A stretch of 64,000 nucleotides of DNA from Kribbella sp. VKM Ac-2569 (GTDB taxonomy: Bacteria; Actinomycetota; Actinomycetes; Propionibacteriales; Kribbellaceae), in contig NZ_SGXJ01000004.1 in the NCBI RefSeq assembly GCF_004216905.1, forward strand, positions 744,001 through 808,000. Reading direction: 5' to 3'. The notes under the pieces are model-generated. The model had not been told where the DNA came from. It was given only the letters and a program-made list of their open reading frames with translations, and did no database searches. The translations under genes were made by a program, and so were the position numbers. Positions 1 through 7,625 of the stretch are shown one piece after another; position 1 is the stretch's first letter; every line of letters begins with the position of its first letter.

Positions 1-480
1 CCCTGGCCGCCGTGGATGCTGGGCGACGACCTCGTCTCCGCCTGGCTCGGCATGTCCGGCGTCGAGGCACCGGAGCCGACCCAGGCCACGAGCCCCGACA
101 CCCTCCCCGCCACCACCGAACAAGTTGCCCGCGGCAAAGAGCTCGCCGCTGCGCTGGACGTCGTACTGGAGACGAGCACCACCACTGTCGACGTACGCAC
201 GACCCTCGCCGAAGCCGAAGAGGCCAAGCAGGAGCTGTTCGAGTTGAAGGGCCACGTCTACGGCCTCGAACGCACACTCGGCTTCCGCAACAAGGCGATG
301 AAGACCCGCGAGAACCGCATCCGCGAACTCCGCGGACAGCTCCAGCGGCTGACCACGGCCCACGAGCGGATCCGCGGATCCCGCACGTACGCCGTCTCGC
401 GGGTGATCTTCCACGCAGCCCAGGTCCGCAAGCCGAAGGTCGTCGCCCGCAAGCTCGCCCGCCGGATCAGACAGCGGTGA
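1..480 (+). CDS. C-terminal part of a coiled-coil protein of the surface-polymer cluster (5' truncated)
   Basis: The reading frame is open from the first base (PWPPWMLGDD...), so the gene starts before the window. The visible 159 residues have an Ala/Thr-rich stretch, then a long charged helix (about residues 65-125, EEAKQELFELKGHVYGLER and on) likely to form a coiled coil, and a very basic C-terminus (KPKVVARKLARRIRQR). The stop overlaps the GTG start of the glycosyltransferase that follows (GTGA), so the two are translationally coupled. Such helical, basic tails occur on glycosyltransferases of wall-polymer clusters, but no catalytic domain is visible and I do not assign a function. Confidence 0.7.
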   Translation, partial: PWPPWMLGDDLVSAWLGMSGVEAPEPTQATSPDTLPATTEQVARGKELAAALDVVLETSTTTVDVRTTLAEAEEAKQELFELKGHVYGLERTLGFRNKAMKTRENRIRELRGQLQRLTTAHERIRGSRTYAVSRVIFHAAQVRKPKVVARKLARRIRQR

Positions 481-2636
481 GCACACCGCGCCCTCCTGCA
501 CGACTCAGCGTGGTAGTGCCGTTCTACAACGTGGGGGCCTATATCGGGGACTGCCTGGACTCGATCGCGCGGCAGACCTTCGGCGATTTCGAGGCGATCC
601 TGGTCGACGACGGTTCGCCGGACGACAGTGCCGTGATCGCGAAGGAGTTCTGCGTCCGCGACTCGCGGTTCCGGATCGTGGAGCAGCAGAACGCGGGCCT
701 CGGACCGGCGCGCAACACCGGTGTCGAGCACGCGTCGGGGGAGTACATCACGTTCGTCGACAGCGACGACCTGGTCACCCGGCACGGGTTCGGGATGCTG
801 GTCCGGTCGCTCGACCGGACCGGTTCGGACTTCGCCGGCGGCAACGCGCGACGGTTCAACAACAGTTACGGCGTACGGCCGTCGTGGTTGCATGCACAGG
901 CATTCACGGCCGATCGGCTGGCCACGCACATCTCCGAGACGCCGCAGCTGGTGCTGGACCGGATGGTGTGGAACAAGGTGTACCGGCGGTCGTTCTGGGA
1001 CGAGTACGGCTACCGGTTCCCGGCGATCCGGTACGAGGACTATCCGGTCACGCTGAAGGCGCACCTCGACGCGGTCACCGTCGACACCCTCGCGGCACCG
1101 GTGTACTTCTGGCGCGAGCGCGAGTCGGGGGACTCGATCACCCAGCAGAAGTTCCAGCTCGCGAACATCCGCGACCGGGTCGTCTCGGCCGGTCTGGTGC
1201 TCGACGAGATCGAGGACGCGCCGCCGACGATCCGGCACCGGGTACATGCGCACTTCCGGCAGATCGACCTGCACGCGATCCTCTCGGCCTTCGGCACCGT
1301 CCCGCCGGAGGAGGAGCAGCACCTGGTCGAGCTCACCACCGAGCTCCTCGACCGGCTGGACGAGGCTGTGCTGGCGAACTCGCCACGCCTCGCTCAACTC
1401 CAGTTCGCGGCCCTGCGCGCGGGCGATCTCGAACTGCTCCACAAGGTCGCGCTCGACCCGGACGCGGCCCAGGAACACCTCGAACTCACCAAGAACGACC
1501 TGACGATGGCGACCAGCGTGCGCGAGGTGACCTGGATCGACGGCGCGCTGTCGGTCCGTGGCACCGCCGAGATCCGACACCTGCAGTCGAAGCCGTCGAA
1601 CCTCCGCATCGACCTGGTGATCGCGGGCAAGAACTACCGGCTTCCGGTACGGCGCCATCCGGCGACCGACCTTCGCGGCGAGGAAAGCATGGTGGGGTTC
1701 GAGGTTCGCGTCAGTCGCGAGCTGCTCGCCAGATGCACAGCCGGCCCGTCGCACTTCGACGTACGGCTGCGGGTCGGTGGGGTCCGGCGGCGGGACCTGT
1801 TGCGCGGGCAGAAGGCCGGCAGCCCGGGGTGGCCGCCGGGAGCGTGGATCGACGGTACGAACTGGATCCAGCCTGGTCCGGGCAAGGACGGGGCGTTCGC
1901 GGTACGGCGGTTGTCGGATCCGTGCCGGTTGACGTCGGTCGAGCAGACCCCCGATGCACTGGTGCTGCACGGGCGATCGACGTTCGACGAGCCGTCGTTG
2001 TTCGTGAGCCGGCCGTTGTCGGGTGGTGAGGAACAGGTACCGCTCGAGGTGCGTGGCCGGGACTTCACCGCGTGGTTGCCGATCGGACCGATCCTCGCGG
2101 AGATCAATCCGGACGACCCGTTCAGTCAACGGACGACGCGTGCGTTCCGGGTCCGTGGGCCGGAAGGGCAGGAGCAGGTGCTGCTGTGGACGGCGGGCGA
2201 TCGGCTGATCTCACACGCCGAGGGTGGGCGTGCGGTGATGCTGACCCGGTCGACCGGCGGGTACGTGAACCTGCACGAGTCCCCGATCCGGATGACCGCC
2301 ACCGCTGCGGTTGCTGCGGGCAACATGTTGGTGGTGCGCGGGCCGGACTGGGGTGAAGTGGACTTCAGCTGGCGGCGGTACCTGCCGGATTCCGACGACC
2401 ACGTGGACGTCGCGTGCCGACGTACCGTCTCGGACGACGGCTGGGCCGCGGTGGTGGAGATGGCGGCGTTGGAGCCGGCGGAGTGGATCCTGTTCGCCAC
2501 CGCCCCGGACGGCACATCCCACGCAGTCCAGTGCGAACCGTTCCTCTCCAGCCGTCTCCCCCTGATCGCCAACCGAGCCGGCCGAACCCTCGCCATACGC
2601 CCCCTTGCCGGCACGCTGCACCTCGAGGTCACCTAG
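477..2636 (+). CDS. family 2 glycosyltransferase with large C-terminal domain
   Basis: A 719-residue protein. Residues about 9-230 are a GT2 (GT-A fold) domain: RLSVVVPFYNVGAYI start motif, LVDDGSPDD nucleotide-sugar binding strand and the DxD-type FVDSDD near residue 100. It should move a sugar from an NDP-sugar to a surface polymer at the inner membrane face. The remaining ~480 residues are beta-rich and unrecognised, like the accessory regions of wall teichoic acid transferases. Start is GTG at 477 because it overlaps the upstream stop and sits directly before the GT2 motif; the frame is open further upstream but without GT content. Acceptor and sugar cannot be read from sequence. Confidence 0.88.
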   Translation: MSTPRPPARLSVVVPFYNVGAYIGDCLDSIARQTFGDFEAILVDDGSPDDSAVIAKEFCVRDSRFRIVEQQNAGLGPARNTGVEHASGEYITFVDSDDLVTRHGFGMLVRSLDRTGSDFAGGNARRFNNSYGVRPSWLHAQAFTADRLATHISETPQLVLDRMVWNKVYRRSFWDEYGYRFPAIRYEDYPVTLKAHLDAVTVDTLAAPVYFWRERESGDSITQQKFQLANIRDRVVSAGLVLDEIEDAPPTIRHRVHAHFRQIDLHAILSAFGTVPPEEEQHLVELTTELLDRLDEAVLANSPRLAQLQFAALRAGDLELLHKVALDPDAAQEHLELTKNDLTMATSVREVTWIDGALSVRGTAEIRHLQSKPSNLRIDLVIAGKNYRLPVRRHPATDLRGEESMVGFEVRVSRELLARCTAGPSHFDVRLRVGGVRRRDLLRGQKAGSPGWPPGAWIDGTNWIQPGPGKDGAFAVRRLSDPCRLTSVEQTPDALVLHGRSTFDEPSLFVSRPLSGGEEQVPLEVRGRDFTAWLPIGPILAEINPDDPFSQRTTRAFRVRGPEGQEQVLLWTAGDRLISHAEGGRAVMLTRSTGGYVNLHESPIRMTATAAVAAGNMLVVRGPDWGEVDFSWRRYLPDSDDHVDVACRRTVSDDGWAAVVEMAALEPAEWILFATAPDGTSHAVQCEPFLSSRLPLIANRAGRTLAIRPLAGTLHLEVT

Positions 2637-2652
2637 TCCAGCCAGCATCCGC

Positions 2653-2692
2653 TGGGTGGGCCAGGCAATTTGGTGGGTGGGCCAGGAAAATT
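2653..2692. repeat. imperfect 21-bp direct repeat
   Basis: TGGGTGGGCCAGGCAATT (2653-2670) recurs as TGGGTGGGCCAGGAAAATT (2674-2692) in the intergenic stretch between the convergent glycosyltransferase and methyltransferase genes. Role unknown; the spacing is exactly 21 bp, two helical turns. Confidence 0.6.
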
Positions 2693-2724
2693 GGGGGTTT
2701 AGTACCTGTAATCAGGGTGTGGAA

Positions 2725-2758
2725 CCCCGCATTTGGCTGGCTCACCCAGCAAATGGGG
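2725..2758. terminator. hairpin between convergent genes
   Basis: Inverted repeat CATTTG-g-CTGG / CCAG-CAAATG (2730-2755), extendable by CCC/GGG outside. It lies between the ends of the forward glycosyltransferase and the reverse methyltransferase and has no T tract on either side. It probably works as a bidirectional hairpin terminator. Confidence 0.5.
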
Positions 2759-2775
2759 CGCGGGACCCGGCCTGG

Positions 2776-2830
2776 CAGGTGGAGGCGGGGCAGGTGGAGG
2801 CGGGGCAGGTGGAGGCGGGGCAGGTGGAGG
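2776..2830. repeat. 15-bp tandem repeat, 3.7 copies
   Basis: CAGGTGGAGGCGGGG occurs at 2776-2790, 2791-2805 and 2806-2820 with a partial fourth copy at 2821-2830. The three full copies are identical, so the array is recent or actively homogenised. It begins 26 bp from the 3' end of the reverse-strand methyltransferase gene and is noncoding under the gene calls given here. Confidence 0.85.
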
Positions 2831-2856
2831 TTGGGGGGCTCGGGGCGGTTGGCGGG

Positions 2857-4341
2857 TCAGCGGCGGGCGATCATTAGTTGGTGGGTGACTGGCCAGTCGA
2901 TGGGGTCGCCGTCGGGGGTGGTGATGGAGGCGACTGGGGTGATGCGGTTGTCGACGACCCAGTCGTTGCGCCAGGCGGTCGAGGACGGGTCGATGGTGAA
3001 GCCGGCGCGTTCGGCGACGGCGGTCCAGCCGGCGAAGTTCAGGCCGCAGAACTGTTCGTGGGTCTCGCTCAGCCAGTTGTCGACGTAGTCCTTCCGAGTG
3101 AGGAAGTCCATCGCGTCGGCGAGCCGCAGCACCAGTCCGTCGGCGCGGACGTCGTACCCGAACGGCACTTTCGCGTTCCGCCGGAAATCGTGGGCGAACT
3201 GGAAGAAGCGCGCCCGCGTCGACAGCTTGCCGACGTACGACGCGGGGTCGTCCAGGGACTCGAGCTCCGTGATGTCGTCCGGGTTCTCGCCGTCGCTGTC
3301 GGCCAGCCGCAGTACGACGGGTCGGTCGGGCTCGTCGGGGCCGCAGACGTCGGAGTTGATCCAGACACCGTTCGGAGCCGTGTGCGCGTAGAGCGCGTCG
3401 GCGAACCGCTGGACCGTATCGGGCCGCGAACCGTCGGCGTACGACCAGATCTCATGGGTGAGCGCGAGCGTCAGCGTGGTGTCGATCGAGCGCGCCGGGA
3501 AGACCGCGGATCCGAGCATGTTGCGCTGGTAGAAGTAGACGTTCGGGTTGCTGAAGAGGCCCTGTTCCTTCTTGTGCTCGCATTCGGCGAACAGGTGCCG
3601 CGCGACCTCCACGCCGATCAGATCCGACTCGTGGAAACGTGGGTCGCGGTCGACGAGTTGCAGGGTCGCACCAGTCGCGCAACCGATGTCGAGGATCCGT
3701 CCCGGATGCACGAAGTCCTTGATCTGCAGCCATTTCCGGTCCGCGGCGGTCTCGAACGCGTCGGCGTACGTCTTGTAGTCGCGGGTCGTGGTCAGTCCGC
3801 CGTCGTCACCGACCACCGGGTCGTTCACGCAGCGCGCGACGTGCGCGTCCAGGGCGTACCTCTCGAACACGTCCACGGTCGCCGGGTGCGTGAGCTCCTT
3901 CCACTGCTCGTTGCCTGCAGCAATCATCAGCAGCACGTCCCACGGCCGCGTCGTACCCTCGGGCTCGACGCCGATCACGGAGTACCCGAGCTGCTCGTAC
4001 AGCTTGCTCACCTCGGGCGTCGAGCACGCCACGACCGTGTTCTCCGGCGTCAACCGCACAAGATCGTCGGTACCGGCCTCGATCGCCTTCACCGTCACCT
4101 CGGCGAACTCGTCCGTCGGCGGCGTATCGACCACCCCGACCACCAGCGACCGGATCCCCTCCGCCACACTGAACCGCTCGATCGCCGCCTCCCGCCGATC
4201 AAACGCCACCGGATTCCGCTTGGTCGTCCGATGATTAGCCGACGTCACCGCCCACACCACGGTCCGGTCCGCAAACTGCTTGAGAAACTGACCCTGAAAC
4301 CGGGTCAGCACATGATGCCGCCCAGGGAACAGCAGGTACAT
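2857..4341 (-). CDS. NadM-like nucleotidyltransferase fused to SAM-dependent methyltransferase
   Basis: A 494-residue two-domain protein. Residues 1-170 follow archaeal-type NMN adenylyltransferase (NadM): FPGRHHVLTRFQ aligns with the GRFQPxHxGH nucleotide site, SANHRTTKRNPVAFDRREA with the SAQKSHTxxNPFTAGER segment, and GNEQWKELTHPATVDVFE with the GEPWEELVP tail; the usual YSGTxIR motif is replaced by TTRPWD. Residues about 205-400 are a class I methyltransferase with motif I ILDIGCATG (216-224). The ATG shares a base with the pseI stop (TGATG), so it is the third gene of the pseH-pseI operon. It may activate and/or methylate a nonulosonic-acid sugar, but that is inference; the altered motifs could also mean the first domain only binds ligand. 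Confidence 0.8.
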   Translation of the reverse strand: MYLLFPGRHHVLTRFQGQFLKQFADRTVVWAVTSANHRTTKRNPVAFDRREAAIERFSVAEGIRSLVVGVVDTPPTDEFAEVTVKAIEAGTDDLVRLTPENTVVACSTPEVSKLYEQLGYSVIGVEPEGTTRPWDVLLMIAAGNEQWKELTHPATVDVFERYALDAHVARCVNDPVVGDDGGLTTTRDYKTYADAFETAADRKWLQIKDFVHPGRILDIGCATGATLQLVDRDPRFHESDLIGVEVARHLFAECEHKKEQGLFSNPNVYFYQRNMLGSAVFPARSIDTTLTLALTHEIWSYADGSRPDTVQRFADALYAHTAPNGVWINSDVCGPDEPDRPVVLRLADSDGENPDDITELESLDDPASYVGKLSTRARFFQFAHDFRRNAKVPFGYDVRADGLVLRLADAMDFLTRKDYVDNWLSETHEQFCGLNFAGWTAVAERAGFTIDPSSTAWRNDWVVDNRITPVASITTPDGDPIDWPVTHQLMIARR

Positions 4342-5390
4342 CAGAGCAGGTCCCAGGTGAGAGGGGTGCCGGCCTTGGCGTCGGTGCGGAAGGGGCGGCC
4401 TTCGACCTGGGTGAACAGGTCGGGAGCCAGGCCGCCGGCGGGGCGGATGGAGCGGACGTTTTCGAAGGTGATGAGGTCGCCGGCGCGGACGTCCTGGGTG
4501 ACGAAGAGGGAGCGGCGGAAGCGGAGGACGTTCTGTTCTGCTTGTTTCGGGCCGATGACCGGTTCGCCGAGCGACAGTTGGGCGACGCGCGTGCTCTCGA
4601 CGAGCAGTTCCAGCTCCCAAGGTTCGAGCGAGAACGCCGAGTCGACGCCGCCGTCGACGCGCTTCAGCGTCACGTGCTTCTCGATCACCGTCGCACCGAG
4701 CGCGACCGCGGCCACCGCTGCGCCGATCCCCATCGTGTGATCGGACAGGCCGACCTGTACGCCGAGGGCGTCGCGAAGGACCGGGATGCCGCGCAGATTG
4801 GACTGCTCAGGTGGCGCCGGGTAACTCGCCGTACACGACAGCACGATGATCTGCTCGTTACCGGTCGACCGGGCCGCGCGCACCGCGGCGTCGATGTCGG
4901 TGAGGGTCGCCGACCCGGTGGAGATGATGATCGGCTTCCCGGTCTCCGCCATGCCGCGGACCAGTGGGAGGTCGCCGATCTCGTTCGACGCGACCTTGTA
5001 CGCCGGGACGTCGAGCTTCTCCAGGAAGTCGATCGCGGTGCTGTCGAACGCGGACGAGAACGCGACCAGGCCGAGGGACTTCGCGAGCTCGAAGATCGGC
5101 TCGTGCCAGGCCCACGGCGTGTGCGCCTCCTCGTACAGGTCGTAGAGCCGCGCCTCGCTCCACAGCTCGTGCTCCGCCGGCAGCCGGAACGCCGGTAGGT
5201 CGAGGTCGAGCGTCATCGTGGCCGCCGTGTACGTCTGCAGCTTCAATGCCTGCGCACCGGACTCGGCGACCGCGCGGACGATGTCCAGCGCCCGCTCCAG
5301 GTCGCCGTTGTGGTTCCCGGACATCTCCGCGATGACGAACGGCTGGTGGTCCGGCCCGACGTTGACGCCGCCGATCTCGATGGTGCTCAT
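4341..5390 (-). CDS. pseI: pseudaminic acid synthase (NeuB family)
   Basis: A 349-residue NeuB-family enzyme that condenses phosphoenolpyruvate with a 6-deoxy-diacetamido-hexose to give pseudaminic acid. Visible: N-terminal TIM barrel with PFVIAEMSGNHNGD, LKLQTYT, VASNEIGDLPLV, IISTGSATL, LSDHTMG and EKHVTL, then a C-terminal SAF (antifreeze-like) domain of about 60 residues starting RRSLFVTQDVRAG. Length and the AEMSGNHNG signature favour PseI over sialic acid synthase. It overlaps pseH by 4 bp (ATGA) upstream and the fusion gene downstream. pseB, pseC, pseG and pseF are not in the window. Pseudaminic-acid-bearing wall polymers (teichulosonic acids) are known in some actinomycetes. Confidence 0.85.
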   Translation of the reverse strand: MSTIEIGGVNVGPDHQPFVIAEMSGNHNGDLERALDIVRAVAESGAQALKLQTYTAATMTLDLDLPAFRLPAEHELWSEARLYDLYEEAHTPWAWHEPIFELAKSLGLVAFSSAFDSTAIDFLEKLDVPAYKVASNEIGDLPLVRGMAETGKPIIISTGSATLTDIDAAVRAARSTGNEQIIVLSCTASYPAPPEQSNLRGIPVLRDALGVQVGLSDHTMGIGAAVAAVALGATVIEKHVTLKRVDGGVDSAFSLEPWELELLVESTRVAQLSLGEPVIGPKQAEQNVLRFRRSLFVTQDVRAGDLITFENVRSIRPAGGLAPDLFTQVEGRPFRTDAKAGTPLTWDLL

Positions 5391-5893
5391 ACTTTCCCCT
5401 GGGTTCTACGGTCCTGCTTGCGCAGGCTGATCGGAATCACGGTGATCTCGCGTCCGCCGGCGTACAGCGTCTCCGGCGTGCCTTCGGCGAACCGGAACCG
5501 CCGGTTCATCTGCCGGACCACGGTGTTGTGTTCGAGGACCTCGCCGGTGAGCACCTCGAGGCCGAGTTCGTCGAACGCGTACGCCGTGGCCTCGCGCATG
5601 ATCTCGATCCACGCCGGCAGCGTCTCGCCGCGCTCCGCGAGCCCGTCCGCGTCGAGGAAGAACCCCCACGCGCCGGTGGTCCCGTCGAGGTCGAAGAAGT
5701 TCACCACCCCGGCGATGCCGTCCCGCTCGTAGATCAGCACCCGGCGGCTGGGATCGGCCGAGGTCTTCGCCCACCACGCCGCGTGCTCGTCGGCGGTGAT
5801 CTCGTGTGAGGTGATGCTGACGTCACGGTTCGCCTGCTGATTTCGCAACCGCCGGATCGTGTCGACATCGTCTTCGGTCGCGGCGCGCAGCAT
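5387..5893 (-). CDS. pseH: PseH-like GNAT N-acetyltransferase
   Basis: A 168-residue GNAT protein beginning MLRAATEDDVDTIRRLRNQ. The core carries RVLIYERDGIAGVVNFFDLD, then GAWGFFLDA and the acetyl-CoA helix region, and EVLEHNTVVRQMNRRFRF, the pattern of UDP-4-amino-sugar acetyltransferases. Its position as first gene of an operon with pseI makes acetylation of the 4-amino group of the altrosamine precursor the most likely step. A different amino-sugar acceptor cannot be excluded. The promoter should lie in the 84-bp gap shared with the divergent glycosidase-like gene. Confidence 0.75.
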   Translation of the reverse strand: MLRAATEDDVDTIRRLRNQQANRDVSITSHEITADEHAAWWAKTSADPSRRVLIYERDGIAGVVNFFDLDGTTGAWGFFLDADGLAERGETLPAWIEIMREATAYAFDELGLEVLTGEVLEHNTVVRQMNRRFRFAEGTPETLYAGGREITVIPISLRKQDRRTQGKV

Positions 5894-5927
5894 GCTCTTA
5901 ACCTAGCGCCTTCTCTTGAGGTGCCTT

Positions 5928-5941
5928 GATGTGTAAACATC
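5928..5941. promoter_or_regulatory. palindrome in divergent promoter region
   Basis: GATGT-GTAA-ACATC lies midway between the divergent pseH operon and the secreted glycosidase-like gene. A 5-bp dyad with a short A/T-containing spacer looks like a regulator site. The protein that would bind it is not identifiable. Confidence 0.4.
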
Positions 5942-5977
5942 TTTCGACTTCACCTTGAATGACGGTCGGAGAGTGAC

Positions 5978-7552
5978 ATGAGAGTCTGGCGAGCGATGGG
6001 TGTCCTGGGCGTGACGGCGGGGCTGTTGATGGGCGGGCTGACCGGTACGGCGTCCGCCGCGGAGGCGGACGATCTGCAGACGTGTGCGCCGAACGCGTCT
6101 ACGCCGCTCCGGCAGTTCCGGGCGAGCTGGGTCGCGTCGGTGGTGAACATCGACTGGCCGTCGAAGACCGGTCTGAGCGCCGCGCAGCAGCAGTCCGAGC
6201 TGATCGGCTGGCTCGACGACGCGGTGCGGCAGAACCACAACGCGGTCATCCTGCAGGTCCGTCCGACCGCGGACGCCTTCTGGCCGTCCAAGGTGGAGCC
6301 CTGGTCGAAGTATCTGACCGGCGTACAGGGTGGCGACCCCGGCTACGACCCGCTGGCCTTCGCGGTCGCCGAGGCGCACAAGCGGAACCTCGAGCTGCAC
6401 GCGTGGTTCAACCCGTACCGGCTCTCGATGGACACCAACATCAACGGCCTGCTCCCGACGCATCCGGCGCGGCAGCACCCGGACTGGGTGGTCACGTACG
6501 GCGGGAAGCTCTACTACAACCCCGGCATCCCGGCCGCTCGCAAGCTGGTCGAGGACGCGATCATGGACGCGGTCTCGAACTACGACATCGACGGCGTGCA
6601 CTTCGACGACTACTTCTACCCGTACCCGGTGGCCGGTCAGGTCTTCGACGACGCCGCGACGTACGCGCAGTACGGCGGCGGCTTCTCGAACCTCGCCGAC
6701 TGGCGGCGGAACAACATCGACCTGCTGATCCAAGAGCTGAACCAGAAGATCCACGCGGCCAAGCCGTGGGTGAAGTTCGGCATCTCGCCGTTCGCCGTCT
6801 GGCGCAACAAGGCGACCGACCCGGAGGGCACCGACACCACGGCCGGCGTGCAGACGTACGACGACCTCGCGGCGGACACCCGCAAGTGGGTCCGCGAAGA
6901 TTGGATCGACTACATCGTCCCGCAGGTGTACTGGGCCGGTGGGTTCGCGCCGGCGGACTACAACAAGATCGTGCCGTGGTGGGCGGAGCAGGTCCGCGGT
7001 ACGCACGTGCACCTCTACATCGGCGAGGCGACGTACAAGGTCGGTACGTCGACGCAGTCGCCGGACTGGTCGGACCCGGCCGAGCTGAGCGACCACCTGG
7101 CGTTCGACAGCACGATCCCCGAGGTGAAGGGCAACATCTACTTCTCCGCGAAGGACGTCCGCGCGGACCGGCTCGGGGCGACCACGCTCCTCAACAACAC
7201 CTGGTACACGCGGCCGGCGCTGATCCCCGCGATGCCCGCCCTCGACTCGCGAGCGCCGCTTCCGGTGCATGCGGTCCACGCGACGCGGACGAGTGACGGC
7301 GTACAGGTCAACTGGTCCAGGACGTCGCAGGACACCACGTCGTACGCGATCTACCGCCGGGAGCTCCGCGGCGGAGACCACTGCCCCGACAACGACGCCC
7401 GCAACCTGGTCGCCACGGTCCGCTCCACCGGCGCCGCGCAGTCCTATACAGACACCACGGCCACCCCGGGCACGGCGTACATCTACTCGGTAACCGCCCT
7501 GGACCGCCTCGCCAACCAAAGCATCCCCATCCCCGCGGTCACCCTCCGCTGA
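5978..7552 (+). CDS. secreted GHL10/DUF187 family glycoside hydrolase-like protein with FnIII-like tail
   Basis: A 524-residue exported protein. Residues 1-27 are a signal peptide ending TASAAE. The body (about 45-400) is the glycosyl hydrolase-like 10 TIM barrel: FRASWVASVVNIDWPS, NAVILQVRPTADAFWPS, LELHAWFNPYRLS, the DIDGVHFDDYFYPYP acidic motif and WIDYIVPQVYW. The tail (about 430-524) is fibronectin type III-like (VHATRTSDGVQVNWSRTSQ...TYIYSVTALDRLANQS). Bacterial relatives act on peptidoglycan-associated or other polysaccharides; the substrate here is unknown. It follows AGAGTGAC and an ATG at 5978. Monocistronic, with its promoter opposite pseH. Confidence 0.87.
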   Translation: MRVWRAMGVLGVTAGLLMGGLTGTASAAEADDLQTCAPNASTPLRQFRASWVASVVNIDWPSKTGLSAAQQQSELIGWLDDAVRQNHNAVILQVRPTADAFWPSKVEPWSKYLTGVQGGDPGYDPLAFAVAEAHKRNLELHAWFNPYRLSMDTNINGLLPTHPARQHPDWVVTYGGKLYYNPGIPAARKLVEDAIMDAVSNYDIDGVHFDDYFYPYPVAGQVFDDAATYAQYGGGFSNLADWRRNNIDLLIQELNQKIHAAKPWVKFGISPFAVWRNKATDPEGTDTTAGVQTYDDLAADTRKWVREDWIDYIVPQVYWAGGFAPADYNKIVPWWAEQVRGTHVHLYIGEATYKVGTSTQSPDWSDPAELSDHLAFDSTIPEVKGNIYFSAKDVRADRLGATTLLNNTWYTRPALIPAMPALDSRAPLPVHAVHATRTSDGVQVNWSRTSQDTTSYAIYRRELRGGDHCPDNDARNLVATVRSTGAAQSYTDTTATPGTAYIYSVTALDRLANQSIPIPAVTLR

Positions 7553-7556
7553 GTAT

Positions 7557-7619
7557 CCTGCTAACGGTAGTGTAGAACGCCTGCTGATGGCAGTGTTTGA
7601 TCCCTGCTAATGGTAGGTT
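7557..7619 (+). repeat. three phased 17-bp repeats upstream of the AAA ATPase gene
   Basis: Near-identical 17-mers begin at 7557 (CCTGCTAACGGTAGTGT), 7580 (CCTGCTGATGGCAGTGT) and 7603 (CCTGCTAATGGTAGGTT), exactly 23 bp apart with unrelated 6-bp spacers. Each has partial dyad symmetry, perfect in copy 2 (CTGC-N5-GCAG). Copy 3 ends 6 bp before the GTG start of the next gene and covers the place where a ribosome binding site should be. The first copy begins 4 bp after the preceding stop. This is most likely an operator array for self-regulation of the downstream gene. Confidence 0.8.
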
Positions 7620-7625
7620 GGGTGA

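Noticed and set aside
258..2129. Long reverse-strand open frame opposite the GT2 gene
   Set aside because: Arg/Val-rich antisense shadow typical of GC-rich DNA; the forward frame has clear GT2 motifs.
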